Assembly: GCF_963677875.1 (NCBI RefSeq)
Contig: NZ_OY782569.1
Location: forward strand, 62,001 to 126,000
Source of the DNA: Thiomicrorhabdus sp.
GTDB lineage: Bacteria; Pseudomonadota; Gammaproteobacteria; Thiomicrospirales; Thiomicrospiraceae
Direction of reading: 5' to 3'
Length of the DNA stretch: 64,000 nt
Position numbers and translations under genes: made by a program. Shown here piece by piece: positions 24,997 to 34,279 of this stretch (within the stretch, counting starts at the first letter, position 1; each line of letters starts with the position of its first letter). The notes beneath the pieces are model-generated. The model saw nothing but the letters and a program-made list of their open reading frames with translations, searched no databases and was not told the DNA's origin.

Positions 24997-25497
24997 TCAG
25001 TGTTGCATTGGTGTCGAGTGCTGCATCATCGGCGGCGGTGCGATTTTTGGTACTTCTTCGTACAGTTTTGGTGGAAGGCTTCCTTCCTTACGTTCATAAG
25101 CGGCGACAACCATGCCGGATTGCGTGACGTAGTACATATCGGAATAGACATGGACGACTTTAAAGACCATCGGACGTAACTGACGGCCTTGTTCGGCAAT
25201 TGGCTTGCCACGTGACATGTACATTCCGCACATGGTCATGCTTGTTTCGACTTGATGTTTCGGCACCAGTTTGTGGTCTTTTTCGCTCAATTGCGCGCGC
25301 AGATCAAGTTCTTTCAGGTATTTTCCTCGGTCTGCTTCGTTATCAAGCGAGTAGTACTCGACGCACAGCTCCAGAGTGCGCTTTTTCTCCATTTCGGGGT
25401 CGCGTTCCTGGGCGGAAGCGGTAAAGGCTTGTGCAGATAAAAGGGTGCCCACGATAAGACCGAGAGTAAATTTGGTAGTTTTCGCTGTCGTATTCAT
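24997..25497 (-). CDS. Unknown exported protein with Met/His-rich tail
   Basis: A 166-residue protein with a signal peptide (about 1-29, ends ASAQE). The mature part starts with a charged helix, contains two cysteines (LELCVEYY and [11 protein letters not shown]) and ends in a Pro/Met/His/Gln tail ([13 protein letters not shown]). No family is recognised. It lies about 200 bases downstream of the PCu(A)C gene on the same strand; the Met-, His- and Cys-containing segments would suit copper binding, but this is inference from composition and position. A strong terminator follows. Confidence 0.75.
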   Translation of the reverse strand: MNTTAKTTKFTLGLIVGTLLSAQAFTASAQERDPEMEKKRTLELCVEYYSLDNEADRGKYLKELDLRAQLSEKDHKLVPKHQVETSMTMCGMYMSRGKPIAEQGRQLRPMVFKVVHVYSDMYYVTQSGMVVAAYERKEGSLPPKLYEEVPKIAPPPMMQHSTPMQH

Positions 25498-25699
25498 AAC
25501 GTCTCTCTGTATTGGTTTTGTTCGCCGTGTTACCGGTGAAGCGGTTTTTTTGAAGATCGCATTTTAGCAATCTTTTTCCGGCGATTTGCCAAAAAAATCT
25601 AATCGAACCGATAGCCGGAGTCTTTTCGGTTCGATGAGAAAAAACTGAAAATTCAAAATATCGTTTAAACGGAAATGAATTCCGGATCGGGCGTAGAAC

Positions 25700-26224
25700 T
25701 CAATGTCCGCCACCACATTTCATCTGTCCGCCACATTTCATTTGCGCACCGCATTTCATCATCCGTTTAACCGATTTGATCGGCATGCTGACGGGTTTAC
25801 GGCTTCCATCGGAAAACTCCAGTTCAACCAGAACCTGGTTACCGGATTTCAGCGGCTCGACTGGTTGAATCAGCATGATATGCAATCCACCGGGTTGTAA
25901 GATGGTTTCGCCGTGAGCAGGAATCTGAATAAATGGAATTTGCCGCATGCGCATGACACCGCCGTCATTGGTGTGGGTATGCAGTTCTACCGTCTGTGCC
26001 GCTTTCGAATGGGCATTGACCAGCTTGATGTCCTGAGCGCTGAGATTCTTAAGGGTCATAAAACTGGCGCTGGCGGGGGCTCCCGGGGGAATTTCACGTG
26101 CAAACGCCTGGCTGACCTGAATTTCGTCGGCCTGGCTGGCGAAAGCCGGGAAGGAAAACAGAGCTATTCCGGCCGAGAATGCCACAGCAGCGATGGATTT
26201 TTGCAAGAAATGAGATGGGATCAT
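25700..26224 (-). CDS. PCu(A)C copper chaperone with C-terminal MKCG repeats
   Basis: A 174-residue periplasmic copper chaperone. The signal peptide ends near residue 29 (AFASQ). The PCu(A)C Cu(I) site is visible: the first His in VELHTHT, Met residues in GGVMRMRQ, and the His/Met pair in GGLHIML. After the usual domain end (about residue 150) comes an extension RMMKCGAQMKCGGQMKCGGGH with three Met-Lys-Cys-Gly units, each spaced 7 residues, and a final His. Such tails are not part of the standard domain. It overlaps the SCO1 gene by 4 bases (ATGA) and should deliver copper to cytochrome oxidase or hold it in the periplasm. Confidence 0.93.
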   Translation of the reverse strand: MIPSHFLQKSIAAVAFSAGIALFSFPAFASQADEIQVSQAFAREIPPGAPASASFMTLKNLSAQDIKLVNAHSKAAQTVELHTHTNDGGVMRMRQIPFIQIPAHGETILQPGGLHIMLIQPVEPLKSGNQVLVELEFSDGSRKPVSMPIKSVKRMMKCGAQMKCGGQMKCGGGH

Positions 26225-26829
26225 GGTATGTCCTTCTGATAGTGTTCAATGGCATGAATGAATTGCTGCGGCGTGGTGGCGTGCGGTAGCTGAGTTTTCA
26301 GGGCTCCCTGCGCATCGACGACGTAGGTGAATGCCGAATGGTCGACGGCATAGTTTTCCGGGTTTCGTTCATCTTCAACTTTGGCATATACCACGCCATA
26401 GCGCCGGGCGATTTCAGCAATCGTTTGCGGATCTCCGGTCAGGCCGAGGATGTTTGATTCGAAATAGTCTGCATATTGCTGCAGTCTTTCCGGGGTGTCC
26501 CTTTGCGGATCAACGGAAACAAACAGAATTTGCAGTTTACGTTTTTGCTCGTCGCTTAACTGATGATAGGCGACCGACAGATTTCCGAGGTTGGTCGGGC
26601 AGATGTCAGGACAGAAGGTATAACCGAAATAGATCAGTACCAGCTTGCCTCGATAATCGCTCAGTTTGTGCGCACCGTCTGCGGCCTGCAGAGCGAAATC
26701 ACCGCCTTGAGGTTTCTCTGAGGTGACCAGCGGCATCCGGTGTGTGTTGTTCTGCGGGCCGGGCCAGAAAATAATGGCGGCGCCGATGGACAGAGCCAGC
26801 ACAATTGAAATAATTGTCCGTAGTTTCAT
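26221..26829 (-). CDS. SCO1/SenC copper chaperone
   Basis: A 202-residue protein: an N-terminal membrane anchor (about 5-24), then a thioredoxin-like fold. It has the CxxxC copper/redox motif in YFGYTFCPDICPTNLG (about residue 81) and the conserved His in DHSAFTYVVD. SCO proteins insert copper into the CuA site of cytochrome c oxidase. The 4-base overlap with the PCu(A)C gene and the upstream copper receptor give a coherent copper-acquisition operon. Confidence 0.95.
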   Translation of the reverse strand: MKLRTIISIVLALSIGAAIIFWPGPQNNTHRMPLVTSEKPQGGDFALQAADGAHKLSDYRGKLVLIYFGYTFCPDICPTNLGNLSVAYHQLSDEQKRKLQILFVSVDPQRDTPERLQQYADYFESNILGLTGDPQTIAEIARRYGVVYAKVEDERNPENYAVDHSAFTYVVDAQGALKTQLPHATTPQQFIHAIEHYQKDIP

Positions 26830-26872
26830 AAGGATGTTTCCTTAAGCTTTAAAGTTTGCAATAACTTGTGAA

Positions 26873-26890
26873 CCTGCCGCTGACGGCAGG
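26873..26890 (-). other. Stable hairpin between the copper receptor and SCO1 genes
   Basis: CCTGCCG (26873-26879) pairs perfectly with CGGCAGG (26884-26890) around a four-base loop, with no U-run on the minus strand. It lies in the 115-base gap after the receptor stop and may protect or process the receptor mRNA. Confidence 0.5.
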
Positions 26891-26944
26891 CTCGGGTCGA
26901 ACTCAAGCCAGCAGAGATGGCTGCGCGGCCTGAAGGTTCCAATA

Positions 26945-28972
26945 TTAGAATGTCACATTCAATCTGGCCCATAGAGTACGGCCCGGTTCGTAAACCTTAT
27001 AGGTGTTTCCAGAGGTTACGTCAACACGGTTCAGATAGTTCTCGTAGGCATGATCCAACAGATTGTCGATTCCGCCGGAAAAGGTTGTCTGCTTGTTCAG
27101 ACGGTAGTTTCCATACAGATCGACGGTACTCCAGGCTGCAGTTTCCAGTTCTCCGTATTCCGAGTTGACCGTATCCTGCTCGGTTGAGAAATTGAAACGG
27201 CTTCCCGCCTTCCAGTTTCCACCATGCATTTCCGCATAGAGATTTCCGTTGATCGGTGCGATATTCGACAAATTACGTCCGTCGGAAAGGTTGCGGCCTT
27301 TGGTCAGAGTGGCTTGAGCGCCGAAGCTCCAGGTTCGGTTTGGCGTCCATTCGGTGCTGGCTTCGAGGCCGTAAATTTCCGCGTCTACATTAACATAAAC
27401 CGAGGTGTTGTCGGTTTTGCTGTTGGCACTTTGGTTTTTTGCCAGATCACGAAGGATATAGTTATCGGCGCGATCGTAGTAAGCACTGACGGACCAGCGA
27501 TGACTACCGTTATGCTGGCTTAAGCCGAAATCCAATTGATTGTGTTCTTCGGATTTCAGATTCGGATTACCGATCCAGGCTCCACTGCCGCCTTTGGCAA
27601 TAAACAGTTCAGTGGCATCCGGGTGGCGGTAAGTCCGGCTCAAACCGGCAAAAGCCTTTAAATTACCTGCGTATTCACGCTCGTAGCGGATCAAACCGTT
27701 CAGATTATCACTTTGATTGCGGGTTTCGCCGGAATAGTTTCCATAACTGGCGTAGAGATTTTGCGCGGTGGTTCCGCCGGCACCGCCAACCGTTGTACGG
27801 AGGGCATTGGCTTCAAAATTGTCGTAGCGCAGTCCCATAATCACTTTTTGGCGGTCTTTGAAAAAAGAGGTGGATTCAACAAAGGCGCTTTTGGTTACAC
27901 TCTCGACCTGTGGCCACATGTAAAAAGCCGCAGCGCCACTGCTCATGTTGTACAGAGTAGCTGATTTGTCGACATTTTCGACCTGTAAACCATAGTCCAG
28001 TCGGGTGTGGCCAATCTGGCTGCTCAGTTGCAGTTTTGCGCCGCGTGTCTGTACATTTGTCCGGGTTTCCATCGGTGTTCCGGTGGCCGGCAAGGTGCGC
28101 AGCTCAAAGTTGTTCATCACATGCTCGACATCCGAATAGTAAATGTCGAAGTCGAGTTCCTGTACGTGTTTCCCCAGTTTGCTGTTACGGTATTGAAGGC
28201 GAGTGGTATCGCCGTCGGACAGAGGTGCATCCATTTTCGCGCCTTGGAAAAGTGCATCTTCAACCAGACTGCGTTCGTATGAAAGCTTCAATTCCTGGTG
28301 GTCGTCCGGGGTCCAGCCGAGATCGATATGACCCTGCTGGCTTTCGTAACTGGTATTCACGCGATCTCCATTTCCGTCGGTATAGCTTTCGGCGGATTTT
28401 CTCGATCCTTGCAACAGGATGTAACCCTGATCGCCGCCGGCGGCAACCTCGGCGTTCAAGTCTTTACGGAGTCCGTTTGAACTGGTGCCAAGATTGATTT
28501 CGCCTTGATAGGATTTTCCATCTTGGAACGTCGGTGCGCTCCGTTCGAAGAGAACGGTTCCGCCGGTTCCGCCACTTCCATGAGTGACGCTTTGGACACC
28601 GCGAATGACGGTAATGCGATCATAGCTTCCGAGTTCGGTGTAGGCGGTGGGTGGGTCCATGCGATTGGGGCATCCGCCTTCAATTTTGGCACCGTCTAAA
28701 AGCACGTTGAGTTGGGAGGCATTCTGGCCGCGGATGTTCAGATCGACACCGTGGCCGCCCATTCTGGAGGCATCTACCCCCTGCATCTGGCGCAGAGCGC
28801 TTCCGGTTTCGGAATTGGCCGTATTCAGGAGTTGTTCGGCAGTGAGTGTTTCACTGTTGGCTTGTTCGAGTTTTCCTTGAACTTCGACGGGTTGGATTTG
28901 CGTTTCTTCTGCCAGAACCGGCAGACTCAGGGCTGAAATAAGCGCGATCGGCAAGGGCTTAAGCTTAAACAT
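26945..28972 (-). CDS. TonB-dependent copper receptor (OprC/NosA-like)
   Basis: A 675-residue outer-membrane receptor. The signal peptide ends near LPVLA. The plug domain starts at QVQGKLEQA-like residues (IQPVEVQGKLEQ) and contains SALRQMQGVDASRMGGHGVDLNIRGQNASQLNVLLDG and the motif GGCPNRMDPPTAY, which is typical of OprC-type copper receptors. The beta-barrel ends in the usual aromatic residue (RLNVTF). The downstream SCO1 and PCu(A)C genes agree with copper import. The substrate is inferred from subfamily and neighbours. Confidence 0.9.
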   Translation of the reverse strand: MFKLKPLPIALISALSLPVLAEETQIQPVEVQGKLEQANSETLTAEQLLNTANSETGSALRQMQGVDASRMGGHGVDLNIRGQNASQLNVLLDGAKIEGGCPNRMDPPTAYTELGSYDRITVIRGVQSVTHGSGGTGGTVLFERSAPTFQDGKSYQGEINLGTSSNGLRKDLNAEVAAGGDQGYILLQGSRKSAESYTDGNGDRVNTSYESQQGHIDLGWTPDDHQELKLSYERSLVEDALFQGAKMDAPLSDGDTTRLQYRNSKLGKHVQELDFDIYYSDVEHVMNNFELRTLPATGTPMETRTNVQTRGAKLQLSSQIGHTRLDYGLQVENVDKSATLYNMSSGAAAFYMWPQVESVTKSAFVESTSFFKDRQKVIMGLRYDNFEANALRTTVGGAGGTTAQNLYASYGNYSGETRNQSDNLNGLIRYEREYAGNLKAFAGLSRTYRHPDATELFIAKGGSGAWIGNPNLKSEEHNQLDFGLSQHNGSHRWSVSAYYDRADNYILRDLAKNQSANSKTDNTSVYVNVDAEIYGLEASTEWTPNRTWSFGAQATLTKGRNLSDGRNLSNIAPINGNLYAEMHGGNWKAGSRFNFSTEQDTVNSEYGELETAAWSTVDLYGNYRLNKQTTFSGGIDNLLDHAYENYLNRVDVTSGNTYKVYEPGRTLWARLNVTF

Positions 28973-29298
28973 TGTGAATGTCCTTTCAGGTTGTATCTTG
29001 TTATTTTTTTATTGGTTTTTAATCGTTTTTTATTTTGATTTTTCCCCGGTTTGCCCAAAAACCGGTAAAAACAGGGTGTCTCTACAAGCACGCTTATTCT
29101 ATATAAGAATTTCCTGATAATCAGTGAAGATAGTATTGAAGAGATCAAAAGTTACTTGACGACATTGCGGAAATGTTTGTGCGAATTCCGGGATTGTACG
29201 AGAGTAAAAACGCATGAGTCCGTTACGTGGTGTTTTCGGCAGGTGGTATACTATGTCGGTTTTTCAATTGAATTTAGAGCGTAGTCGTTAGGAATTTC
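28973..29298. other. 326-bp divergent intergenic region (copper receptor / ilvA)
   Basis: Holds the promoters of the TonB-dependent receptor (minus) and ilvA (plus). The region is T-rich near 29000-29040 on the plus strand. No copper-sensor operator, riboswitch or small gene could be recognised by eye. Confidence 0.35.
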
Positions 29299-30822
29299 AT
29301 GCCCGAAGAGATTTTACGAAGAGTCCTGACCGTACCAGTGTACGATGTGGCTCAGGAAACCCCGTTGGAGAAAGCGCCTTTGCTTTCGAAACGTCTGAAC
29401 AATCAAGTGTGGTTAAAACGCGAAGATTTGCAGCCGGTTTTTTCTTTTAAACTGCGCGGCGCCTACAACCGCATGATTCGTTTGAGCGAGGAGCAGAAGC
29501 GTGCCGGTGTAATTGCTTCTTCAGCGGGAAATCATGCGCAAGGGGTAGCCTTATCGGCCGCAAAAATGGGGGTTGAAGCGACGATTGTCATGCCGACGAC
29601 GACCCCGCCGATCAAAGTCAATGCCGTCAAGCGTTTAGGTGGCAAAGTGGTCTTGTACGGTGATTCCTATGACGAAGCGTCGGGTTACGCTAAAAAACTG
29701 GTCGAGCAGCGAGGATTGACTTTTATTCATCCTTATGACGATCTCGATGTGATTGCCGGGCAGGGAACGGTGGCGCTTGAGATGCTGCGTCAGCAAAGCC
29801 GGCCAATGGATGTGGTTTTCATTCCCGTCGGCGGCGGTGGCTTGATTGCCGGGATTGCTTCGGTGATCAAGCAGGTTTCTCCGCAGACCAGAATTGTTGG
29901 TGTCGAACCGGACGATGCCGCTTGTCTGACCGAGGCTTTGAAGGCCGGAGAAAGAGTGGTTCTACCTCAGGTAGGTCTTTTTGCCGACGGAGTCGCTGTG
30001 GCACAGGTCGGAGAAATTCCGTTCCGGATTGCACAGCAGTGCGTGGACCATATGGTCACGGTTTCTACCGATGAAATCTGTGCGGCCGTGAAAGATATTT
30101 TTGAAGATACCCGGGCGATTGCCGAGCCTGCCGGTGCGGTCGCCTTGGCAGGTATGAAAAAATATACCGAAGAGTTTGCTGTCAGCGGACAAAGCTTGGC
30201 TGCCATTGTCAGCGGTGCCAATATGAACTTCGATCGTTTGCGCCACATTTCCGAGCGCACGGAAATCGGTGAAAAGCGCGAGGCGGTTTTTGCCGTTACC
30301 ATTGATGAAGTTCCAGGTAGTTTCAAGGCGTTTTGCGAGTTGATCGGCACCCGTGCGATTACCGAGTTCAATTATCGGTATTCGGATGCCAGCAAAGCGG
30401 TGGTGTTTGTTGGTTTGCGTACCGATGGCGGAACGTCTGAAAGACAGCAGATTCTGTGCGAACTGAACGAGCAGGGTTTGCCTGTTGAAGATATGAGCGA
30501 TAACGAGATGGCGAAGCTTCATCTGCGTTATATGGTTGGTGGGCATGCCAGCGGTATTTGCAACGAATTGCTGTATCGTTTCGAATTTCCGGAGAGGCCT
30601 GGTGCTTTGTTGAAGTTTTTGACGCACATGAGTGAGGAATGGAATATTTCTCTGTTCCATTACCGTAATCACGGAGCCGCTTTCGGACGGGTTCTAGTTG
30701 GAGTTCAGGTGCCGCCGGAGCAGCATGGGGATTTTGAAACCTATTTGCAATCGCTGGGTTATCCGTATGTGAATGAACAGGATAATCCCGGTTATCGATT
30801 GTTTCTGCGGCCGACAGAATAA
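29299..30822 (+). CDS. ilvA: Threonine ammonia-lyase, biosynthetic
   Basis: A 507-residue PLP enzyme making 2-oxobutanoate from threonine, the first step to isoleucine. The PLP lysine lies in FSFKLRGAYNRM (about residue 54), followed by SSAGNHAQGVALSA and the Gly-rich phosphate loop VGGGGLIAGIA. The C-terminal third has two ACT-like regulatory domains (EKREAVFAVTIDEVPGSF and LLYRFEFPERPGALLKFL), the long allosteric form inhibited by isoleucine. AGGA precedes ATG 29299. It is a single gene with a shared terminator with gshB. Confidence 0.97.
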   Translation: MPEEILRRVLTVPVYDVAQETPLEKAPLLSKRLNNQVWLKREDLQPVFSFKLRGAYNRMIRLSEEQKRAGVIASSAGNHAQGVALSAAKMGVEATIVMPTTTPPIKVNAVKRLGGKVVLYGDSYDEASGYAKKLVEQRGLTFIHPYDDLDVIAGQGTVALEMLRQQSRPMDVVFIPVGGGGLIAGIASVIKQVSPQTRIVGVEPDDAACLTEALKAGERVVLPQVGLFADGVAVAQVGEIPFRIAQQCVDHMVTVSTDEICAAVKDIFEDTRAIAEPAGAVALAGMKKYTEEFAVSGQSLAAIVSGANMNFDRLRHISERTEIGEKREAVFAVTIDEVPGSFKAFCELIGTRAITEFNYRYSDASKAVVFVGLRTDGGTSERQQILCELNEQGLPVEDMSDNEMAKLHLRYMVGGHASGICNELLYRFEFPERPGALLKFLTHMSEEWNISLFHYRNHGAAFGRVLVGVQVPPEQHGDFETYLQSLGYPYVNEQDNPGYRLFLRPTE

Positions 30823-30914
30823 GCTGACGGCGTTGTTTACAAAAGTATCGATTTTGAGTGGGTACTTTTTGTGGATACGCCATTGGATAAAAGCAGGTTG
30901 CTGTTGTTCCAGAT

Positions 30915-30948
30915 AATAAAAAGGCCGCTTGATCCGGCCTTTTTTATT
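30915..30948. terminator. Bidirectional terminator between ilvA and gshB
   Basis: AATAAAAAGGCC (30915-30926) pairs with GGCCTTTTTTATT (30936-30948) around a 9-base loop. A- and T-tracts on either side give U-runs on both strands. It lies between the convergent ilvA and gshB stops. Confidence 0.9.
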
Positions 30949-30987
30949 GTCCGCAAACGGTGAATGACCGTTGCTGATGCATAATGC

Positions 30988-32040
30988 CTAATACTCGCCG
31001 CCTTGCTTCAAGTCGCTCAAACGCTTGAGCAGATATTCCAGTTCGGCCCGTTTTTCGTGTTTTTCATGGACCATCTCTTCAATGAAATCGACAACTTTGG
31101 TCTGCAGTTTCTGCTTATTGAGTTTGTTGACATTACTGATTCCGCCTGGATTCAGTACGTTAACCTCCAGAATTTTATCGCCAATCATGTCTACGCCGAC
31201 GAAATAGAGGCCATCGGCGGCAAGACGAGGGCCTATTTTTCGGCATACGGCCATCTGCGAGTCGGTCATTTTATACTTGTGAGCGGTGCCGCCGATCTGG
31301 ATGTTGGCACGGATGTCTCCTTCGGGTGGTTTGCGGTTGTAGGCGCCGAGAAATTTCCCGTTCAGCATCAAAACTCGCACATCGCCATCTTCGGCACCCT
31401 CGATGTACTCCTGAATAATAATGTAATTGGCGTCGCCGTCACCCTGACCATGAATGTAAAAATCCAGAATGGAGTTAATGTTCGACTGGGCGTTCTTTTC
31501 CAGAACAATCACGCCATGTCCGCCGGAACCGACCAGAGGTTTCAAAATGACTTTGTCGCCGGGCATTTCATCGATCATCTGGCGAATGTAATCTTTGTTT
31601 TTCGAAACATGGGTGATCGGTAAAAAGCTGTTGCCGGGATCGTTAAACGTTGTGGTATACAACTTGTTGTTTGCTTTACGGATGCCGTCGATATCGTTCA
31701 GGATGATGCATTCATTTTTGATCGAGTCCAGAAAGTTGTAAATGGTCGCATCAATCGGCGGATCTTTGCGGATCATCAGGCTGTCCAGGCTGTGCAGCGG
31801 ACTGAGTACGCTTTTGAAAACGACTTTCTTATGGAATTGGACGATGTTGTCCGGAATCTTCTCCATCGGCTCGATGCGCTTAAGATTTCCGTAGGCAACG
31901 TTATTGCGAACCGTCAGGTTTTCCGGGTAAAGAATCGAGACTTTATGACCGCGTTTGAGACATTCGCGAATGACCAGAATTGTGGAATTTTTGCTGGGAG
32001 TGATTTCCGACCAGTCGGCCATCATGAAGCCAATATGCAT
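30988..32040 (-). CDS. gshB: Glutathione synthetase
   Basis: A 350-residue ATP-grasp protein. The N-terminus MHIGFMMADWSEITPSKNST, the NDIDGIRKANNKLYTTTF segment, the ATP-grasp core KVILKPLVGSGGHGVIVL, the IIQEYIEGAEDGDVRVLML strand and the metal-binding LEVNVLNPGGISN match the GshB family, which adds glycine to gamma-glutamylcysteine. The C-terminal 30 residues (EEMVHEKHEKRAELEYLLKR) are a charged helical extension. It lies after dcd on the same strand. A less likely alternative is a related peptide ligase. Confidence 0.9.
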   Translation of the reverse strand: MHIGFMMADWSEITPSKNSTILVIRECLKRGHKVSILYPENLTVRNNVAYGNLKRIEPMEKIPDNIVQFHKKVVFKSVLSPLHSLDSLMIRKDPPIDATIYNFLDSIKNECIILNDIDGIRKANNKLYTTTFNDPGNSFLPITHVSKNKDYIRQMIDEMPGDKVILKPLVGSGGHGVIVLEKNAQSNINSILDFYIHGQGDGDANYIIIQEYIEGAEDGDVRVLMLNGKFLGAYNRKPPEGDIRANIQIGGTAHKYKMTDSQMAVCRKIGPRLAADGLYFVGVDMIGDKILEVNVLNPGGISNVNKLNKQKLQTKVVDFIEEMVHEKHEKRAELEYLLKRLSDLKQGGEY

Positions 32041-32159
32041 AGTTTTATATCCTCGACAAAGAAGGGAAAAGCGACCATTTTCTGGGTCGATTTGTAAAGT
32101 TGAATTATCTGCTGTTTTGCCGAAAAGTAAAGTAAAAAAGGTGTGCTGACTGGAAATAG

Positions 32160-32178
32160 GCCGGGGGATTACCCCGGC
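32160..32178 (-). other. GC-rich hairpin after dcd
   Basis: GCCGGGG (32160-32166) pairs perfectly with CCCCGGC (32172-32178), 21 bases past the dcd stop. No U-run follows on the minus strand, so it may protect the 3' end or slow polymerase rather than act as a full intrinsic terminator. Confidence 0.45.
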
Positions 32179-32198
32179 GGAAAAGCAAGGGGGGTACC

Positions 32199-32816
32199 TT
32201 AGCCGAGCAGGTCCATCTGGCGTTCGTTGAGTTTTTTATCTTCATTGATTCGACTGGCTGTCGGACCGGATTGGTTGCGGTATTTTGCATCACTGCGTTT
32301 GTTGTACGGCTTGTCGCTGGCACTGGATAGTGTTTCGAAGTTGATTGCGCAGATGTCCATTCCCGGTCTGAGTGCCAGGGGGAGTTTGCCACTATTGAAT
32401 ATTTCCAACACAATCTGGCCGTGCCAACCCGGATCGATACGGTGAGCGGTAACATGCACCATCAATCCCAGGCGAGCGAGACTGGATCGTCCGTCCAGCC
32501 ATCCGACCAGGTCGTCGGGGATGGTAACGGATTCCAGGGTTGCCGCCAGCGCAAGTTCTCCAGGGTGCAGGAAAAAAGCGTCTGCGTCGTCGATGAGGAT
32601 TTCATCTCCCATGACACTGTCCATTATTTTCTGAACTTCGTCTTTCGGGCCACTGAGATCAATGTAAGGGGCGGTGTGGTCGTTGAATACCCGAAAGCGG
32701 TTGTCGAGGCGTAAATCGACGCTGATTCCCTTGATTTTGTCGGTATCCGGCATGGGGTCAATGCTGATTTTGCCGATTTTCAGGTGTTGAATAATGTCTC
32801 TATCACTTAGTTTCAT
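32199..32816 (-). CDS. dcd: dCTP deaminase
   Basis: A 205-residue enzyme converting dCTP to dUTP for thymidylate synthesis. Family motifs: [12 protein letters not shown] at the start, [13 protein letters not shown], the active-site [17 protein letters not shown], the Glu-containing IVLEIFNSG, and [12 protein letters not shown]. The C-terminus ([14 protein letters not shown]) is slightly longer than the usual 188-193 residues. It is 12 bases after the DUF3108 gene and likely in one operon with it and purN. Confidence 0.96.
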   Translation of the reverse strand: MKLSDRDIIQHLKIGKISIDPMPDTDKIKGISVDLRLDNRFRVFNDHTAPYIDLSGPKDEVQKIMDSVMGDEILIDDADAFFLHPGELALAATLESVTIPDDLVGWLDGRSSLARLGLMVHVTAHRIDPGWHGQIVLEIFNSGKLPLALRPGMDICAINFETLSSASDKPYNKRSDAKYRNQSGPTASRINEDKKLNERQMDLLG

Positions 32817-32828
32817 ACTGGTTTCTGT

Positions 32829-33557
32829 CTATTGGAACTGTGGGGGCTTGGCCAAGGTTAAGATGATAACCCGGTCTTCATCGGTATTTTCGATACGAAT
32901 TTTGCCCGGAAAGTAGTCATAATCGGGTAACAGCCATAACTGAATGCTGGCTTGCCGACTGCTGAAATCGTAACGCAAAGCGTTTAAGTCTTTTTTGCGG
33001 AAGGGCAGCTCAAGTTTGACTGCCTGATCTATGCGGTTGAAATGCAACTTTTCCTGGTGCTTATTGTCCTGCAGGTAAATCTCTTCCAGAGGCTGATTAT
33101 TCAGTTTCCAGTACTGGATTGCGTAAGCAAGCGAGCTGGCATCGTATACGTTCGGTTGCTGGGGCCAGAAGCGCTGTTTTTCGACATATTCTATGCGTTT
33201 CTCACTCTGGTTGCGCTTTAAGGTTTCGATTTTGGCAACCCGATCCTTTTTCAGAGTGGTTTTCTGATAGCTGACCCATTTGAAGCGATCCGCAGCCTGT
33301 TGCAGCTCGATGGATTCAATCGATGATTCGTCAACAAAATTAGCGATCCATCCTTCGGGTTTTGCGACGCTCTCAATGGTGCAGTTTAAGGCTTCGTCGC
33401 AGGTCATGTTCTGATGAGCAAGTCCGAGATTGAAGCCAAAGGCCTTGACCGAGAAATCGGCTTTGAAAGCGGGAATAGCCTGGGCGTGCGCCAACATCGG
33501 CGTCAGCATGAGGCTTAGACTAACAGCGATGTGCCTGTAGGCCGGGGCAAGTTTCAT
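32829..33557 (-). CDS. DUF3108 exported protein
   Basis: A 242-residue protein with a signal peptide (about 1-25, ends AHAQA) and the DUF3108 layout: an early FKADFSVKAFGFNLGLA strand, a middle FVSYQK-like region (FKWVSYQKTTLKK), LAYAIQYWKLNNQP and the C-terminal WLLPDYDYFPGKIRI. Proteins of this family are periplasmic beta-rich proteins often found next to purN; their role is unknown. It is 42 bases downstream of purN on the same strand. Confidence 0.88.
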   Translation of the reverse strand: MKLAPAYRHIAVSLSLMLTPMLAHAQAIPAFKADFSVKAFGFNLGLAHQNMTCDEALNCTIESVAKPEGWIANFVDESSIESIELQQAADRFKWVSYQKTTLKKDRVAKIETLKRNQSEKRIEYVEKQRFWPQQPNVYDASSLAYAIQYWKLNNQPLEEIYLQDNKHQEKLHFNRIDQAVKLELPFRKKDLNALRYDFSSRQASIQLWLLPDYDYFPGKIRIENTDEDRVIILTLAKPPQFQ

Positions 33558-33599
33558 ACGCTCACCTGTTGTTGAGTGGATATTGCAGCTAGCATACCT

Positions 33600-34247
33600 T
33601 TATAGAACATCTTTTAACAAGAGCGGAGTCTTGAGAAGCTGTTGATCAAAATAGGCCTGGTTGTTGTTCAGGGTGATGCGCTTGCGACAGTACCAGTCGA
33701 CGGCGACAGGGTAGGCAATATGTTCCTGGGCATGCACTTTCCGGGCCAGGCTGTCGGCATTATCGCCCGTTTCTACGGGAACCGTGGCTTGCAGAATAAC
33801 CGGCCCGCCGTCGAGTTCGGGAGTAACGAAATGAATGCTCAAGCCATGTTCTCGATCGCCGGCGTCCAAGGCACGCTGGTGTGTGTGCAGCCCGGTGTAT
33901 TTCGGAAGCAGCGAAGGGTGAATGTTGAGCATTTTGCCAAGGTATTTTTCAGTAAACCACGGAGTCAGGATTCGCATGAAACCGGCCAGTACGATTAAAT
34001 CGATTTCAGCGCGGTCAAGTTCCTTGCTCAATGCCAGGTCGAACGATTCGCGTGAGTCGTAGGCCCTGTGATCCAGAATAGCCGTCGGTATTGCGGCATT
34101 CTGGGCTCTTTGCAGACCAAAGGCATCTGCCTTGTTGGAAATGACCAGAACGATTTCGTAGCTGGCAGGGTGTTGGCGTTGGTAATCGATCAGTGCTTGC
34201 AGGTTCGAGCCGTTGCCAGAGATCAAAACAGCGATTTTCGGAGTCAT
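33600..34247 (-). CDS. purN: Phosphoribosylglycinamide formyltransferase
   Basis: A 215-residue GAR transformylase using 10-formyl-THF in purine synthesis. Motifs: IAVLISGNGSNLQALID at the start, LVISNKADAFGLQRA, VLAGFMRILTPWF, and the catalytic region MLNIHPSLLPKYTGLHTHQRAL. The usual Pro in YPGLHTH is Thr here. ATG 34247 is chosen because the enzyme begins MTPKIAVL; the frame is open upstream through the purM-purN hairpin, which would be odd as coding sequence. It lies just after purM, separated by a terminator. Confidence 0.95.
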   Translation of the reverse strand: MTPKIAVLISGNGSNLQALIDYQRQHPASYEIVLVISNKADAFGLQRAQNAAIPTAILDHRAYDSRESFDLALSKELDRAEIDLIVLAGFMRILTPWFTEKYLGKMLNIHPSLLPKYTGLHTHQRALDAGDREHGLSIHFVTPELDGGPVILQATVPVETGDNADSLARKVHAQEHIAYPVAVDWYCRKRITLNNNQAYFDQQLLKTPLLLKDVL

Positions 34248-34279
34248 ATAAAGTGCAGGAAATACGGGTGTGTAACTAA

